A DNA stretch of 14,543 bases, taken from positions 1-14,543 of the forward strand of contig DAOVLC010000003.1 of the NCBI GenBank assembly GCA_030631455.1, read 5' to 3'. Both the position numbers and the translations under genes were made by a program. The notes below the pieces were generated by a model. That model was given only the letters and a program-made list of their open reading frames with translations, did not search any database and had not been told where the DNA came from. The stretch is from Candidatus Zixiibacteriota bacterium (GTDB taxonomy: Bacteria; Zixibacteria; MSB-5A5; JAABVY01; JAHJOQ01). Positions 7,465 through 14,514 of the stretch are shown one piece after another (within the stretch, counting starts at the first letter, position 1; every line of letters starts with the position of its first letter).

Positions 7465-10101
7465 ATGAAGTCTATCTGGCGATTCATATGCACCCTGGCA
7501 TTCGTTCTTGTTCTTGCCCTTTCATCAGTTTCTGCAGCGGAGACTACGACTCTAATCAGTCTCGATCTTAATCAGCTGCTGTCGCGAGGTTTTCCGGAAC
7601 ACAAACTGAAGTTGACGGGACCTCGCATAGGGCTGGTATTATCGGGAGGTGGCGCACGTGGGCTGGCTCAGATAGGTGTACTCAAAGCCCTCGAAAAAAG
7701 CGGCCTGGAGATCGACCTGGTCGCGGGAACAAGCATGGGCGGGATCGTCGGAGGGCTGTGGGCTGCCGGTTTCTCGGCGGACAGTATAGAGAAGCTTGCC
7801 ACGACCGTCGACTGGAACGCGTTCTTTTCCGATAGACCGAAGCGATCTCATCTTTTTCAGACTCAGCGGGAGGAAGGGGAGAAGCATATACTGTCCTTAC
7901 GTTTCGACGGTCTCACACCTACTATCCCAACCGCGCTGACTGCCGGACAGAAGCTCACTTCGCTTCTTAACAGGTTGTCTATCGAAGCTAACTACAGATC
8001 ACGTCACGATTTTGACAGGCTCAAAGTGCCGCTTAGAATCTGTGCGGTCGACATACTAACATCCGAAAGCGTTGTGATGGACAGTGGGAATCTGGCGGAT
8101 GCGCTGCGAGCAACAATTGCCGTCCCACTCGCATTCACTCCGCTCGAAATCGACTCCATGATGCTGATGGATGGCGGGCTTCTGAATCCGATCCCGGTCG
8201 AAGTCGCAAAGAATGAGGGTGCCGACCTGGTCATTGCTGTCAACACAACCTCCGAACTTCTGCCCAGAGATCAGATTTCCGATCCAATCGACATTGCGAA
8301 TCAAACGACCACGATTATGCAGCGCGCAGTTAAGCTTGAAGAGTTGAGTCAGGCGGATATCGTGGTGACACCGGACCTGCAAGGGCGCACAGCTACTGAT
8401 TTCAAAGACATCGGGAAGCTGATTACCGCAGGAAAAGCGGCCATGGATGCCGTGCTGCCGGATGTACGGGAGAAACTCCAAAGCTTCGCTTCAGCAGAAC
8501 ATGTCACGGACTCGGTATGCGTCGATTCGATTGCGATACCTGGTTATCTTCGGTCAGACAGCGCCCTGATCGCGCTCGATGATCGGAGGAAATCGAACCG
8601 GTATCTCCTGCTGACGGATATCGAGAAAACTGCGCATGAAGTCATGAATCAAGGCCGGACCAGTCATCTTGTGGTCAAACTCGTAGAAACGAACGATATT
8701 AACGTGCTTGCTGTTGAAGCCCGTCCGCTTTCAGTTACTGCCGGTATTGCCTGGGTTGGAAATGAGACTTTGTCAGACGAGGTGATAGATGACGCGCTCT
8801 GCGAATACGCGGGCAGCAACTCAGGTGTAGGCAGTCTTCGCGATAAGTATCACTGCATGAGAGATGTCTATAGAAGCCGCGGATACGACCTGATGGAGAT
8901 CGACTCGATCAGGTATGACGACTCGATGCTTAAGACCGTTTTCTATCTCTCGGAGGGTTTGATCTCGCGAGTTATGGTTTTGGGCAATGAGCGCACGAGG
9001 GGGTGGGTAATCAAGAGAAACTTCTCTCTCAAGCCGGGCGATCCGTTCAACCTCGAAAAGGCAGAGAAAGGAATGTCCAACATTCTTTCGACAGGACTGT
9101 TTGAACGCGTCAATTTCAATGTCGAGCACCATGAAGGGCAAGCCCTGGTGAGGATCGAAGTCAAGGAGAAGAGTTTTGCATTGATTAAGCTCGGAGCACA
9201 TTATCACGAGCACTATCACGCCGAAACATTTCTTGATTTCGCCGATGCCAACGTGCTCGGTTTCTCGCATGAACTGTTCTTCAGGATTCACTATGGGGAG
9301 TTCAGGAAATACTTCAGCCTTCATCTGAAAGCCGACAGGATTTTCGAGACCTATCTGACATATCATTTCACATTGTATCATAACCGTCTCAAGCGAGATC
9401 GTTACCAGGACAACAGGACGGTTGGTTTCAACAGAGAGCGATATTCTGGAGCAGTCTTCGCTTTTGGACAGCAACTCTCGAAGCTGGGAACGGTGACAGT
9501 CGAAGCCTGCGCCGAGAATGTCAGGATCGATCTCCCTGCGTTCATTGGCCTCACACACAAGAATCTTCGCAAGCTGACACTTCGCTCGAAGTTTGACAAT
9601 CTTGATCTCTACCCTTTTCCCGATAAGGGAGTCGTCGCACACTTCTACTTCGACTTCGCATCAGATGTGCTGGGTGGTGACAATAGGTTCAAGAAGGCCT
9701 ACTTCGATTGGCGCGCACAGATTCCTATGTCTGAAAGGGTCGGACTTCAGCCGAGTTTTGCGATCGGAGTGTCGGACGCCTCGTTGCCGTCGTTCGAGAA
9801 GTTCCGCCTCGGTGGAAACCGCAACCTGTATGGCTATCACAACGATGCTCTCGAAGGTGACAAGCTTTTTCGTGGGAATCTTGGGGCTCGTTTCAAGCTT
9901 CCATACAGATTCTACCTGACAGGGCGCTACGATGTCGGGAATGTGTGGGGTACGCTCGAGGAAATCAGGTTCAATAATCTCAAGCATGCCTTCGGGTTTG
10001 AAATCTCCTATGACTCACCCGTAGGGCCGGTGTCGGTCAGTTACGGACGTTCGGAGAGAAAATACGATCGTGCCTACATTGATGTCGGCTATGAATTCTG
10101 A
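7465..10101 (+). CDS. Patatin-like phospholipase fused to POTRA and BamA/D15 barrel (type Vd-like)
   Basis: An 878-residue protein with a signal peptide (residues 1-25, MKSIWRFICTLAFVLV..., cleavage near VSAAE). The patatin domain covers about 53-330. It shows the oxyanion motif GGGARG (61-66), the nucleophile motif GTSMG with Ser90, and the dyad motif DGG with Asp236, so the lipase active site looks intact. POTRA-like segments follow at about 422-495 (GIAWVGNETLSDEVIDDAL) and 500-567 (VMVLGNERTRGWVIKRNF, LSTGLFERVNF). From about 570 to the end is a surface-antigen (D15) barrel with an FRLGGNRNLYGY segment and a C-terminal Phe, the outer-membrane insertion signal. The architecture matches PlpD-type (type Vd) proteins, which export or display a phospholipase. 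The predicted role is lipid or lysophospholipid hydrolysis at the envelope. No strong ribosome binding site is visible. It is transcribed away from the methyltransferase operon. Confidence 0.93.
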   Translation: MKSIWRFICTLAFVLVLALSSVSAAETTTLISLDLNQLLSRGFPEHKLKLTGPRIGLVLSGGGARGLAQIGVLKALEKSGLEIDLVAGTSMGGIVGGLWAAGFSADSIEKLATTVDWNAFFSDRPKRSHLFQTQREEGEKHILSLRFDGLTPTIPTALTAGQKLTSLLNRLSIEANYRSRHDFDRLKVPLRICAVDILTSESVVMDSGNLADALRATIAVPLAFTPLEIDSMMLMDGGLLNPIPVEVAKNEGADLVIAVNTTSELLPRDQISDPIDIANQTTTIMQRAVKLEELSQADIVVTPDLQGRTATDFKDIGKLITAGKAAMDAVLPDVREKLQSFASAEHVTDSVCVDSIAIPGYLRSDSALIALDDRRKSNRYLLLTDIEKTAHEVMNQGRTSHLVVKLVETNDINVLAVEARPLSVTAGIAWVGNETLSDEVIDDALCEYAGSNSGVGSLRDKYHCMRDVYRSRGYDLMEIDSIRYDDSMLKTVFYLSEGLISRVMVLGNERTRGWVIKRNFSLKPGDPFNLEKAEKGMSNILSTGLFERVNFNVEHHEGQALVRIEVKEKSFALIKLGAHYHEHYHAETFLDFADANVLGFSHELFFRIHYGEFRKYFSLHLKADRIFETYLTYHFTLYHNRLKRDRYQDNRTVGFNRERYSGAVFAFGQQLSKLGTVTVEACAENVRIDLPAFIGLTHKNLRKLTLRSKFDNLDLYPFPDKGVVAHFYFDFASDVLGGDNRFKKAYFDWRAQIPMSERVGLQPSFAIGVSDASLPSFEKFRLGGNRNLYGYHNDALEGDKLFRGNLGARFKLPYRFYLTGRYDVGNVWGTLEEIRFNNLKHAFGFEISYDSPVGPVSVSYGRSERKYDRAYIDVGYEF

Positions 10102-10159
10102 CTACTTTCCGGTCACAGGCTCTCGGGCAGCAGCATCGGCTATAGATGGTTTCGGTTCC

Positions 10160-10318
10160 CGGAAGCGAACCAGGCGGCTGAAACATCAGCACGATAGATC
10201 CCTTGGCCGGTTCATACCCTTTAAGACAAGTCTGAATGGATTGAGATGTGGTTTCTTCTCTTCCAGCCAATTCGGGCTGGCTGTGCAGTAGCCGTCTTAA
10301 CTTGATAAGCTCCGTCAC
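10160..10318 (-). pseudogene. M20D amidohydrolase remnant, internally deleted
   Basis: From a GTG at 10318 the frame reads TELIKLRRLLHSQPELAGRE, then QSIQTCLKGYEP. This is the standard N-terminus of M20D amidohydrolases (LRRxLHxxPELxGxE). It then jumps directly to GSIVLMFQPP, which in intact family members (FQPAEE) lies roughly 80-100 residues further on. So an internal piece is missing, and after about residue 55 nothing family-like remains; the frame closes inside the end of the convergent patatin gene (10037). The GTG overlaps the TGA of the racemase gene by four bases (GTGA), just as the racemase overlaps the GNAT gene, so this was once the third gene of that operon. Intact relatives hydrolyse N-acyl amino acids or peptides. 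It is almost certainly non-functional. Confidence 0.7.
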
Positions 10319-11478
10319 CGCGACTCATGCTCATCGATAGTCTCGACCGCTGGCTCGACTTCTAGCCTCTCGGTTTTGGGCATGTCCCTAAACTCAGCCA
10401 AGGGGGGAGTTACTTCCTTCGCTACGTACTTCCCAACCATCAGATGCAGCATGGCGGAGTAGTTCACTCGAAACTTAATGGAATCTCCGATCTTCAACCC
10501 GCCAGCATCGCTGCCAAGATTGACTACGGTGATGTCGCTACTCGCTCCCGCGATTCGGTGTTCAGGATTTACCGGAGTAAGCCCTGCTATATCTGTGTCC
10601 AATTGGCCGACACTTATCAAAGCCCGATAACCTCTCTGACCAGGTAACAGATCCTCTTCCGTATCCGTCAACTCAAAGGGTGTCATGGAAGTAGTCTCCG
10701 ATAATGGCACAAGCCCCTTCTCCTTGACTTCCGCTATCTCTGCCTCCAACAATACCACGTCGTCACGAAGCCCGGGCAGAGTCCCACCATTCACAATATC
10801 TGTCCCCAGGAAAATCGCCTCACCAATACGAAAATGGTTTATTGCCTTCGGAAGTGTTCCCTCGAGTAATAATGGCAAGACGGATGAGGAACCCCCGGAA
10901 ATCATTGGCAACTTGCGCCGGAATTTCAACTCCAGAAGCTCCCGGTATAGGGAAAGCTGTGTGAATTGGTCAACATTCGGTACCGCACCAGCAAGGCAGC
11001 CAAGATTTGCCCCGATACCGATGACCTCTATATTGGGCAACTCGAATACTTGTTCATAGAATCTTGTCAGTGATCCGGGTAGTATCCCCTCTCGCAAATC
11101 ACCAAGCTCGATCATGATGATGATTCGATGAATCTTGTTCAATCGTTCTGCTTCCTCATTGAGAATTTTGATGACTTCTATTTCGCTGTTCAAACTGACA
11201 TCCGCCAAATTTGCGACCTCTTTAACCGATGAGATATCCGATACCCGCAAATACCATGACTCAAAATCTGGAACGATCTTGTCAATAGCCTTCAGATTGA
11301 CCAGCCGTGAGTCTCCCATCGACCGAACTCCTAATAGCTGCAAGGCACGTAGAGTATCCGCATGACCACAAAGCACTTTCGTTACGACGGTCCAACTCGC
11401 AGAATGCTCTTCCATCCAGTCCTTGATGATTCTGAGATTATGCTTCAGTCCGTGAAGGTCAATCGTGACGCGATTCAC
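10315..11478 (-). CDS. Alanine/ornithine racemase family PLP-dependent enzyme
   Basis: A 387-residue fold-type III PLP enzyme. Lys34 in VVTKVLCGH is the predicted PLP Schiff-base lysine. Other family marks are SLNSEIEVIKIL (95-106), the highly conserved IMIELGDLREGI (121-132), the phosphate-binding GGSSS (195-199), and FRIGEAIFLG (216-225), whose Arg contacts the pyridine nitrogen. The pattern follows clostridial ornithine racemase and the alanine/ornithine racemase family rather than the peptidoglycan alanine racemase Alr, so the likely reaction is L/D interconversion of ornithine or a related amino acid; the exact substrate is not shown. The start is GTG, overlapping the GNAT stop by four bases (GTGA) with GAGG upstream, so translation is coupled. 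The last 30 or so residues (PKTERLEVEPAVETIDEHE) are acidic and look like a disordered tail. Confidence 0.88.
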   Translation of the reverse strand: MNRVTIDLHGLKHNLRIIKDWMEEHSASWTVVTKVLCGHADTLRALQLLGVRSMGDSRLVNLKAIDKIVPDFESWYLRVSDISSVKEVANLADVSLNSEIEVIKILNEEAERLNKIHRIIIMIELGDLREGILPGSLTRFYEQVFELPNIEVIGIGANLGCLAGAVPNVDQFTQLSLYRELLELKFRRKLPMISGGSSSVLPLLLEGTLPKAINHFRIGEAIFLGTDIVNGGTLPGLRDDVVLLEAEIAEVKEKGLVPLSETTSMTPFELTDTEEDLLPGQRGYRALISVGQLDTDIAGLTPVNPEHRIAGASSDITVVNLGSDAGGLKIGDSIKFRVNYSAMLHLMVGKYVAKEVTPPLAEFRDMPKTERLEVEPAVETIDEHESR

Positions 11479-11954
11479 TTGATGTACCTCATTTCAGCGT
11501 ACTTGTTAATCATACCCAAACGCTCGTAAAGCTGCTTTGCTGGGTTGTCGTATTCCACGTGAAGTTTGACATCGCCATCGGCCAGTTCAAACGAACGTCT
11601 GATGACCCGGCTGCCGACTCCTTTTCCCCGCACCTTTGGAGCAACTGCTACCCATAGCAGGAGATTCTCCGGCACAAAGCCCTTCATCCCCGTCCGCAGC
11701 ATAACAAGTGCCCCGACCGGCTCTCTATCAAGCTCAGCGATTAGAATGAAGCCAGCTTTCCCAAGTAGAGGTTTGAGCGCGCCAGCAATTCCTTGTCGGA
11801 TATCTGGCATTGTATCCTCATAAGGTTTAAGGCTCCCATGAAGGAAAACTGCCAATTGCTCAGGGCTTATCCATGACGGAAAATCCTCAAACCCGCGCAA
11901 TTCATGTATTCTCAGTCTTGATGATGTTTCGCTATCTGGAACCGAATCACTCAT
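11475..11954 (-). CDS. GNAT family N-acetyltransferase
   Basis: A 159-residue GNAT-fold protein. Motif A runs LLLWVAVAPKVRGKGVGSR (about 98-116), and RGKGVG is the acetyl-CoA pyrophosphate loop. Motif B is NPAKQLYERLGM (137-148). The ATG at 11954 follows a strong purine-rich site (GGAGGAAAGG). The substrate cannot be read from sequence. It is the first gene of an operon whose second gene is an amino-acid racemase (4-base overlap) and whose third was an M20D amidohydrolase. Small amino acids or their derivatives are therefore reasonable acceptor candidates, by inference. A near-consensus promoter lies about 120 bases upstream. Confidence 0.88.
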   Translation of the reverse strand: MSDSVPDSETSSRLRIHELRGFEDFPSWISPEQLAVFLHGSLKPYEDTMPDIRQGIAGALKPLLGKAGFILIAELDREPVGALVMLRTGMKGFVPENLLLWVAVAPKVRGKGVGSRVIRRSFELADGDVKLHVEYDNPAKQLYERLGMINKYAEMRYIK

Positions 11955-12081
11955 TTTCTTTTTCCTTTCCTCCCGCTCTTGTTGGAATAAGGAAATTCCT
12001 CTACGGACTTGTAGTTTGGACTAAATCATTAAATGAGGATACCAACGTCGTTTGATGATTAGCACTCAGACCATTTCCCCC

Positions 12082-12110
12082 AGTATAATGGTGTTTCTGC
12101 GTGCTGTCAA
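12082..12110 (-). promoter_or_regulatory. Near-consensus sigma70 promoter for the GNAT-racemase operon
   Basis: On the minus strand TTGACA (12105-12110, perfect), a 17-base spacer, then TATACT (12082-12087, one mismatch). Predicted start near 12075, with a leader of about 120 bases to the GNAT ATG. It lies about 65 bases beyond the stop of the transposase remnant, so it could belong to the end of that insertion sequence or to the original chromosome. Confidence 0.65.
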
Positions 12111-12173
12111 GGACTCTTCTGGTTGGAGTTTCCCCATTTGTTTGGTGGCATGTCATGGCTTGAAGAGGTGGAA

Positions 12174-12563
12174 TTAATATTGAGGGTTGCTGTTGTAATG
12201 GGCTCTCATCGGGCCTTTGTTGCTGCGTAGGAGCAACTCCTTGATCCCATCGGCCAGAGCGTAGTACCTGAACTCCGGGATGCCGAATATCAGCCTCGAC
12301 ACTCTCAGAAGCAGACTCGATACAGCTTTCAACTTCACTCGCAGGCCAATATACGCCATCGTGAAATACGAAACAGCCAACACCAGCGCCATCATGTTCT
12401 GCATGCGCCTGTAAGTCAACACGCGGATGTCCTCAATCGCATAGCTCTGCTTGATGAAACGGATCGTCTCCTCTATCTTCCAACAAGTCAGATACGATTC
12501 TGCAACCTCCCACAGAATAGTACGCTTCTTCCGCAAGGGTAAGTTCATCAAAAGCATCATCGA
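12174..12563 (-). mobile_element. IS4-type transposase C-terminal remnant
   Basis: About 129 codons ending in TAA at 12174 encode the C-terminus of an IS4-like DDE transposase: MMLLMNLPLRKKR, then LTCWKIEETIRFIKQSY, then EDIRVLTYRRMQNMMALVLA, ending with GIPEFRYYALADGIKELL. The Y-x2-R-x3-E-x6-K signature around the last catalytic Glu is present except that the Arg is Cys (YLTCWKIEETIRFIK), a further sign of decay. The N-terminal two thirds, with both catalytic Asp residues, and the left end of the element are missing. The upstream edge fuses into the EamA transporter remnant near 12555-12565. The frame stays open a little upstream of this point (to 12626), but that part is the transporter gene read out of frame. 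It cannot transpose on its own. Confidence 0.82.
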
Positions 12564-13087
12564 CTTCTGGGAGATGCCGCTTGATGAAAACAGCGGTGAA
12601 ACCGGCTGCTGCCGAGGAAACCACAATCATGGCGGCACCCCAGAGACCGTTGCTGCCACGCAGAGAGATGTCGCCGAAGAATATTAGTACAAGTCCGGAG
12701 AAACCGATGACTATCCCGATCACTTTTAGCGGAGTTACTTTTCTCGTCAGGCAGCATTCGTACCGAGAATAGGGCAACGAAGAAGGGAATCGATGCAAAC
12801 AGCACTGAAGCAGTACCGGAGGAGATAAATCGCTGTCCCAAGTATATCGTTGCATAACAGAATCCGTACGCGAGAAATCCGGCCGTGAGTATTTTCCCAA
12901 AATTGCGTTTCACGAGCGAGTAATCAGGTTTCCTGAGCAGAATGATCGCTCCAAGAACCACAAAGGCTATGATGAACCGGATAGTTGCGAACCAAAATGG
13001 GGGAGCGGTGTCAAGCCCGATCTTTACGGCAAGCCAGGTCGACCCCCAGACAAGAACCAATCCGATGAATAAAGCAGACTCTCGCAA
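12560..13087 (-). pseudogene. EamA/DMT-family transporter, frameshifted and truncated
   Basis: From a TTG at 13087 the frame gives an EamA N-terminus (RESALFIGLVLVWGSTWLAV), then further hydrophobic helices up to SIPFFVALFSVRMLPDEK. The protein continues in a second frame as VTPLKVIGIVIGFSGLVLIF through AAGFTAVFIKRHLPEVDD. The switch falls at the four-T run 12739-12742 (AAAA on the coding strand), consistent with one inserted base. Homology then stops near 12560, where the transposase remnant begins. About 175 of a normal 290 residues remain, roughly six of ten membrane helices. Intact EamA proteins export small metabolites or amino acids. The TTG start has no convincing ribosome binding site, and an in-frame stop lies shortly upstream. 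A sequencing error could explain the frameshift but not the truncation. Confidence 0.85.
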
Positions 13088-13278
13088 GTGCCGATCCCAG
13101 TTGAATAATAAAAGTTACGGTATTCTCGTTTGAACTCAAATCAATTCGCGCTCGAGTCAATAAGAAGTAGCTAGTACATTCCCTGGAATTGAATCGAGCC
13201 GCACTGAGGTAGGTGACGCACTTGAAATGGATTGGGATGATGAATCGAAAGATCCTGATGAGAAATAGATTGGGCATA

Positions 13279-13680
13279 TTACTCCACAACATCAGTAAAC
13301 TGCAGGATACTGAAGACTGCGTAATTCTCTGCCCAATAATCCGTGCAGATATTCGCGGCTATCTCTCTCCAGTTAGTTTTATCGTAATCCAGATTACATT
13401 TCAACACAGTGGATATGTAAATGCCTAATACATTTTTCTGCCTCGGGTCTACGTAGCAGATTAGTCGATACCTGTCGTGGCCTACATGTAGCCGCATTAT
13501 GAATCCGGTGGGTAGATCAAGATTCTTGAGCGTGAATTTCGTTCCAACCTGAGATGGATTAGAGATGCATTTCTGGTACTGAGTGCCGAGCGATTTGATA
13601 TCTCTACTCTCAGCTACTTTCTTGAATTCCTCAAGATTGTTTATGAAGATGTTGTGGGCAAGGAACCTATAGTTACTCAC
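13279..13680 (-). CDS. Small RelE-like toxin candidate of a Panacea toxin-antitoxin pair
   Basis: A 133-residue protein from a GTG at 13680 that overlaps the antitoxin stop by 8 bases, with AGGA just upstream. An ATG at 13713 in the same frame would add 11 residues and overlap by 41 bases; I prefer the GTG. The middle of the protein has the small alpha/beta pattern of RelE/ParE mRNA-interferase-type toxins: a helical start (NNLEEFKKVAESRDIKSLGT), then beta strands with basic and aromatic residues (FIMRLHVGHDRYRLICYVD, residues 60-78) and VLGIYIS (84-90). A second region, LDYDKTNWREIAANICTDYW (97-116), is unfamiliar. I do not recognise a named family with certainty. Gene order (antitoxin first, overlapping toxin), small size, and the operator-like promoter upstream support the toxin call. 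The target would be inferred, not shown. Confidence 0.55.
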   Translation of the reverse strand: MSNYRFLAHNIFINNLEEFKKVAESRDIKSLGTQYQKCISNPSQVGTKFTLKNLDLPTGFIMRLHVGHDRYRLICYVDPRQKNVLGIYISTVLKCNLDYDKTNWREIAANICTDYWAENYAVFSILQFTDVVE

Positions 13681-14305
13681 CAATCCTGTAGACTCTCTTG
13701 ACCTTCGACGCATCGAATGTCGCCTTTGAGCACGTCTCTGCGATCATGCGCATAGCCGACACAAACTCGGGATTGAGTATCAACTCAATATTCTCACAAT
13801 CATCATCATCTAGACCCACAAGTTCAATCTGCTCGGGCAGACTACTATCGAAGATGAGTTCATTCATCTGTATCCCAAGTTTGTCCAATTCACTATGCAT
13901 CAGATCAAGAAGTACCCCTTGTTGTTCGTAGCCTATTTTGCTAACTGCCTGACTAATTGCGTCAATCGTAGTATCTCCCAATATCCTGCGCAGCACATTG
14001 CTCAAATCCGATTTGTCAAAGGACGCCCCGAGCACGTAGTGGTTCCCATCATTTCCTGCTTTGTGGTCTAACGGAAGGGCGTTAAGATATCCAAGAGTAA
14101 GTAACTGTTCATTTGTATCCTGCAACTCATAACTGTACTGTCCATGATGATAACGCTTATATCGAAATGGGTGCCGATCAGACTTCTTTGTTGCCTCGTA
14201 AACGACCTTCTGAAATCTCACACTGCCATAGATGCCCTTGTCAAACGCCGAGACTACGTACAGGGCAAATGCCCTCTTATAAGTATCTTTGTTAATCTTA
14301 CCCAT
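13673..14305 (-). CDS. Panacea (SocA-like) domain antitoxin candidate
   Basis: A 210-residue protein with an ATG at 14305. Residues about 8-95 resemble the Panacea/SocA-like domain (DUF4065), a common antitoxin and phage-associated module: RFQKVVYEATKKSDRHPFRY, then YHHGQYSYEL, then LLTLGYL. The middle (about 100-165) is helical and unrecognised, with an acidic GLDDDDCENIE stretch. The end (about 175-204, LILNPEFVSAMRMIAE... then DASKVKR) resembles the toxin-binding C-terminal segment of RelB/Phd-type antitoxins (NPEF followed by a helix and a short basic end), which fits a RelE-like partner. It is followed by the toxin candidate with an 8-base overlap, so the two are made together. Panacea antitoxins are known to neutralise unrelated toxins in other systems; the pairing here is inferred from context. 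A palindrome inside the nearest promoter suggests autoregulation. Confidence 0.62.
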   Translation of the reverse strand: MGKINKDTYKRAFALYVVSAFDKGIYGSVRFQKVVYEATKKSDRHPFRYKRYHHGQYSYELQDTNEQLLTLGYLNALPLDHKAGNDGNHYVLGASFDKSDLSNVLRRILGDTTIDAISQAVSKIGYEQQGVLLDLMHSELDKLGIQMNELIFDSSLPEQIELVGLDDDDCENIELILNPEFVSAMRMIAETCSKATFDASKVKRVYRIGE

Positions 14306-14322
14306 TACATTCTACCGCAGCT

Positions 14323-14351
14323 AATATACTGCACTAATGTGCAGATGTCAA
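14323..14351 (-). promoter_or_regulatory. Proximal promoter of the toxin-antitoxin pair
   Basis: On the minus strand TTGACA (14346-14351, perfect), a 17-base spacer, then TATATT (14323-14328, one mismatch). Predicted start near 14316, about 11 bases before the antitoxin ATG, so the leader is very short. Most of the spacer is a palindrome. Confidence 0.7.
14329..14344. promoter_or_regulatory. Palindromic operator candidate between -35 and -10
   Basis: CTGCAC-TAAT-GTGCAG has perfect 6-base arms and fills the spacer of the proximal promoter. A protein bound here would block RNA polymerase. The same half-site recurs at 14440-14445 next to the distal promoter. Autorepression by the antitoxin or complex is the natural hypothesis, but the binding protein is unknown. 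Confidence 0.6.
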
Positions 14352-14369
14352 GGAGAAACAGCGTTCTCC
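14352..14369. repeat. Second inverted repeat next to the proximal -35 box
   Basis: GGAGAA-ACAGCG-TTCTCC has perfect 6-base arms directly abutting the -35 box. It may be a second regulator site, or a hairpin in the leader of transcripts from the distal promoter. No T-run follows, so it is not an obvious terminator. Confidence 0.35.
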
Positions 14370-14430
14370 CTCAGTTATTGTACAGATTCTGTTGTCGAAT
14401 AGTTTCGCCATTCCCTGTCTGTGCTCGACC

Positions 14431-14459
14431 ATAATACATCTGCACTTAACCCCTGTCAA
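14431..14459 (-). promoter_or_regulatory. Distal promoter of the toxin-antitoxin pair
   Basis: On the minus strand TTGACA (14454-14459, perfect), a 17-base spacer, then TATTAT (14431-14436, one mismatch). Predicted start near 14424, with a leader of about 120 bases to the antitoxin ATG. No other minus-strand gene lies between, so it most likely serves the same operon. Its spacer holds one copy of the GTGCAG half-site. Confidence 0.6.
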
Positions 14460-14489
14460 CAAGAAAATCCTTCACTCCACCACCTCTAA

Positions 14490-14514
14490 CTGGGACATTC
14501 CCGACATTCCCCAG
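14490..14514. repeat. Tandem GACATTCCC repeat inside a short inverted repeat
   Basis: GACATTCCC occurs twice head to tail (14494-14502 and 14503-14511) and is flanked by imperfect inverted CTGGGA/TCCCCAG ends. No gene covers this stretch. It may be a REP-like element, the end of a mobile element lying outside the window, or a regulator site; nothing in the window decides. Confidence 0.35.

Noticed and set aside
8821..9642. Minus-strand open frame of 273 codons
   Set aside because: It is antisense to the POTRA and barrel part of the patatin protein; no ribosome site or domain is visible.
10102..10314. Intrinsic terminator between the convergent patatin and racemase genes
   Set aside because: The only stem-like match (AGCCA/TGGCT near 10265) lies in the M20D remnant and has no following T-run.
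13011..13292. Minus-strand open frame of 93 codons between the toxin candidate and the EamA remnant
   Set aside because: It overlaps the transporter remnant in another frame and the end of the toxin candidate, and its product resembles nothing. I see no gene in 13088-13278.
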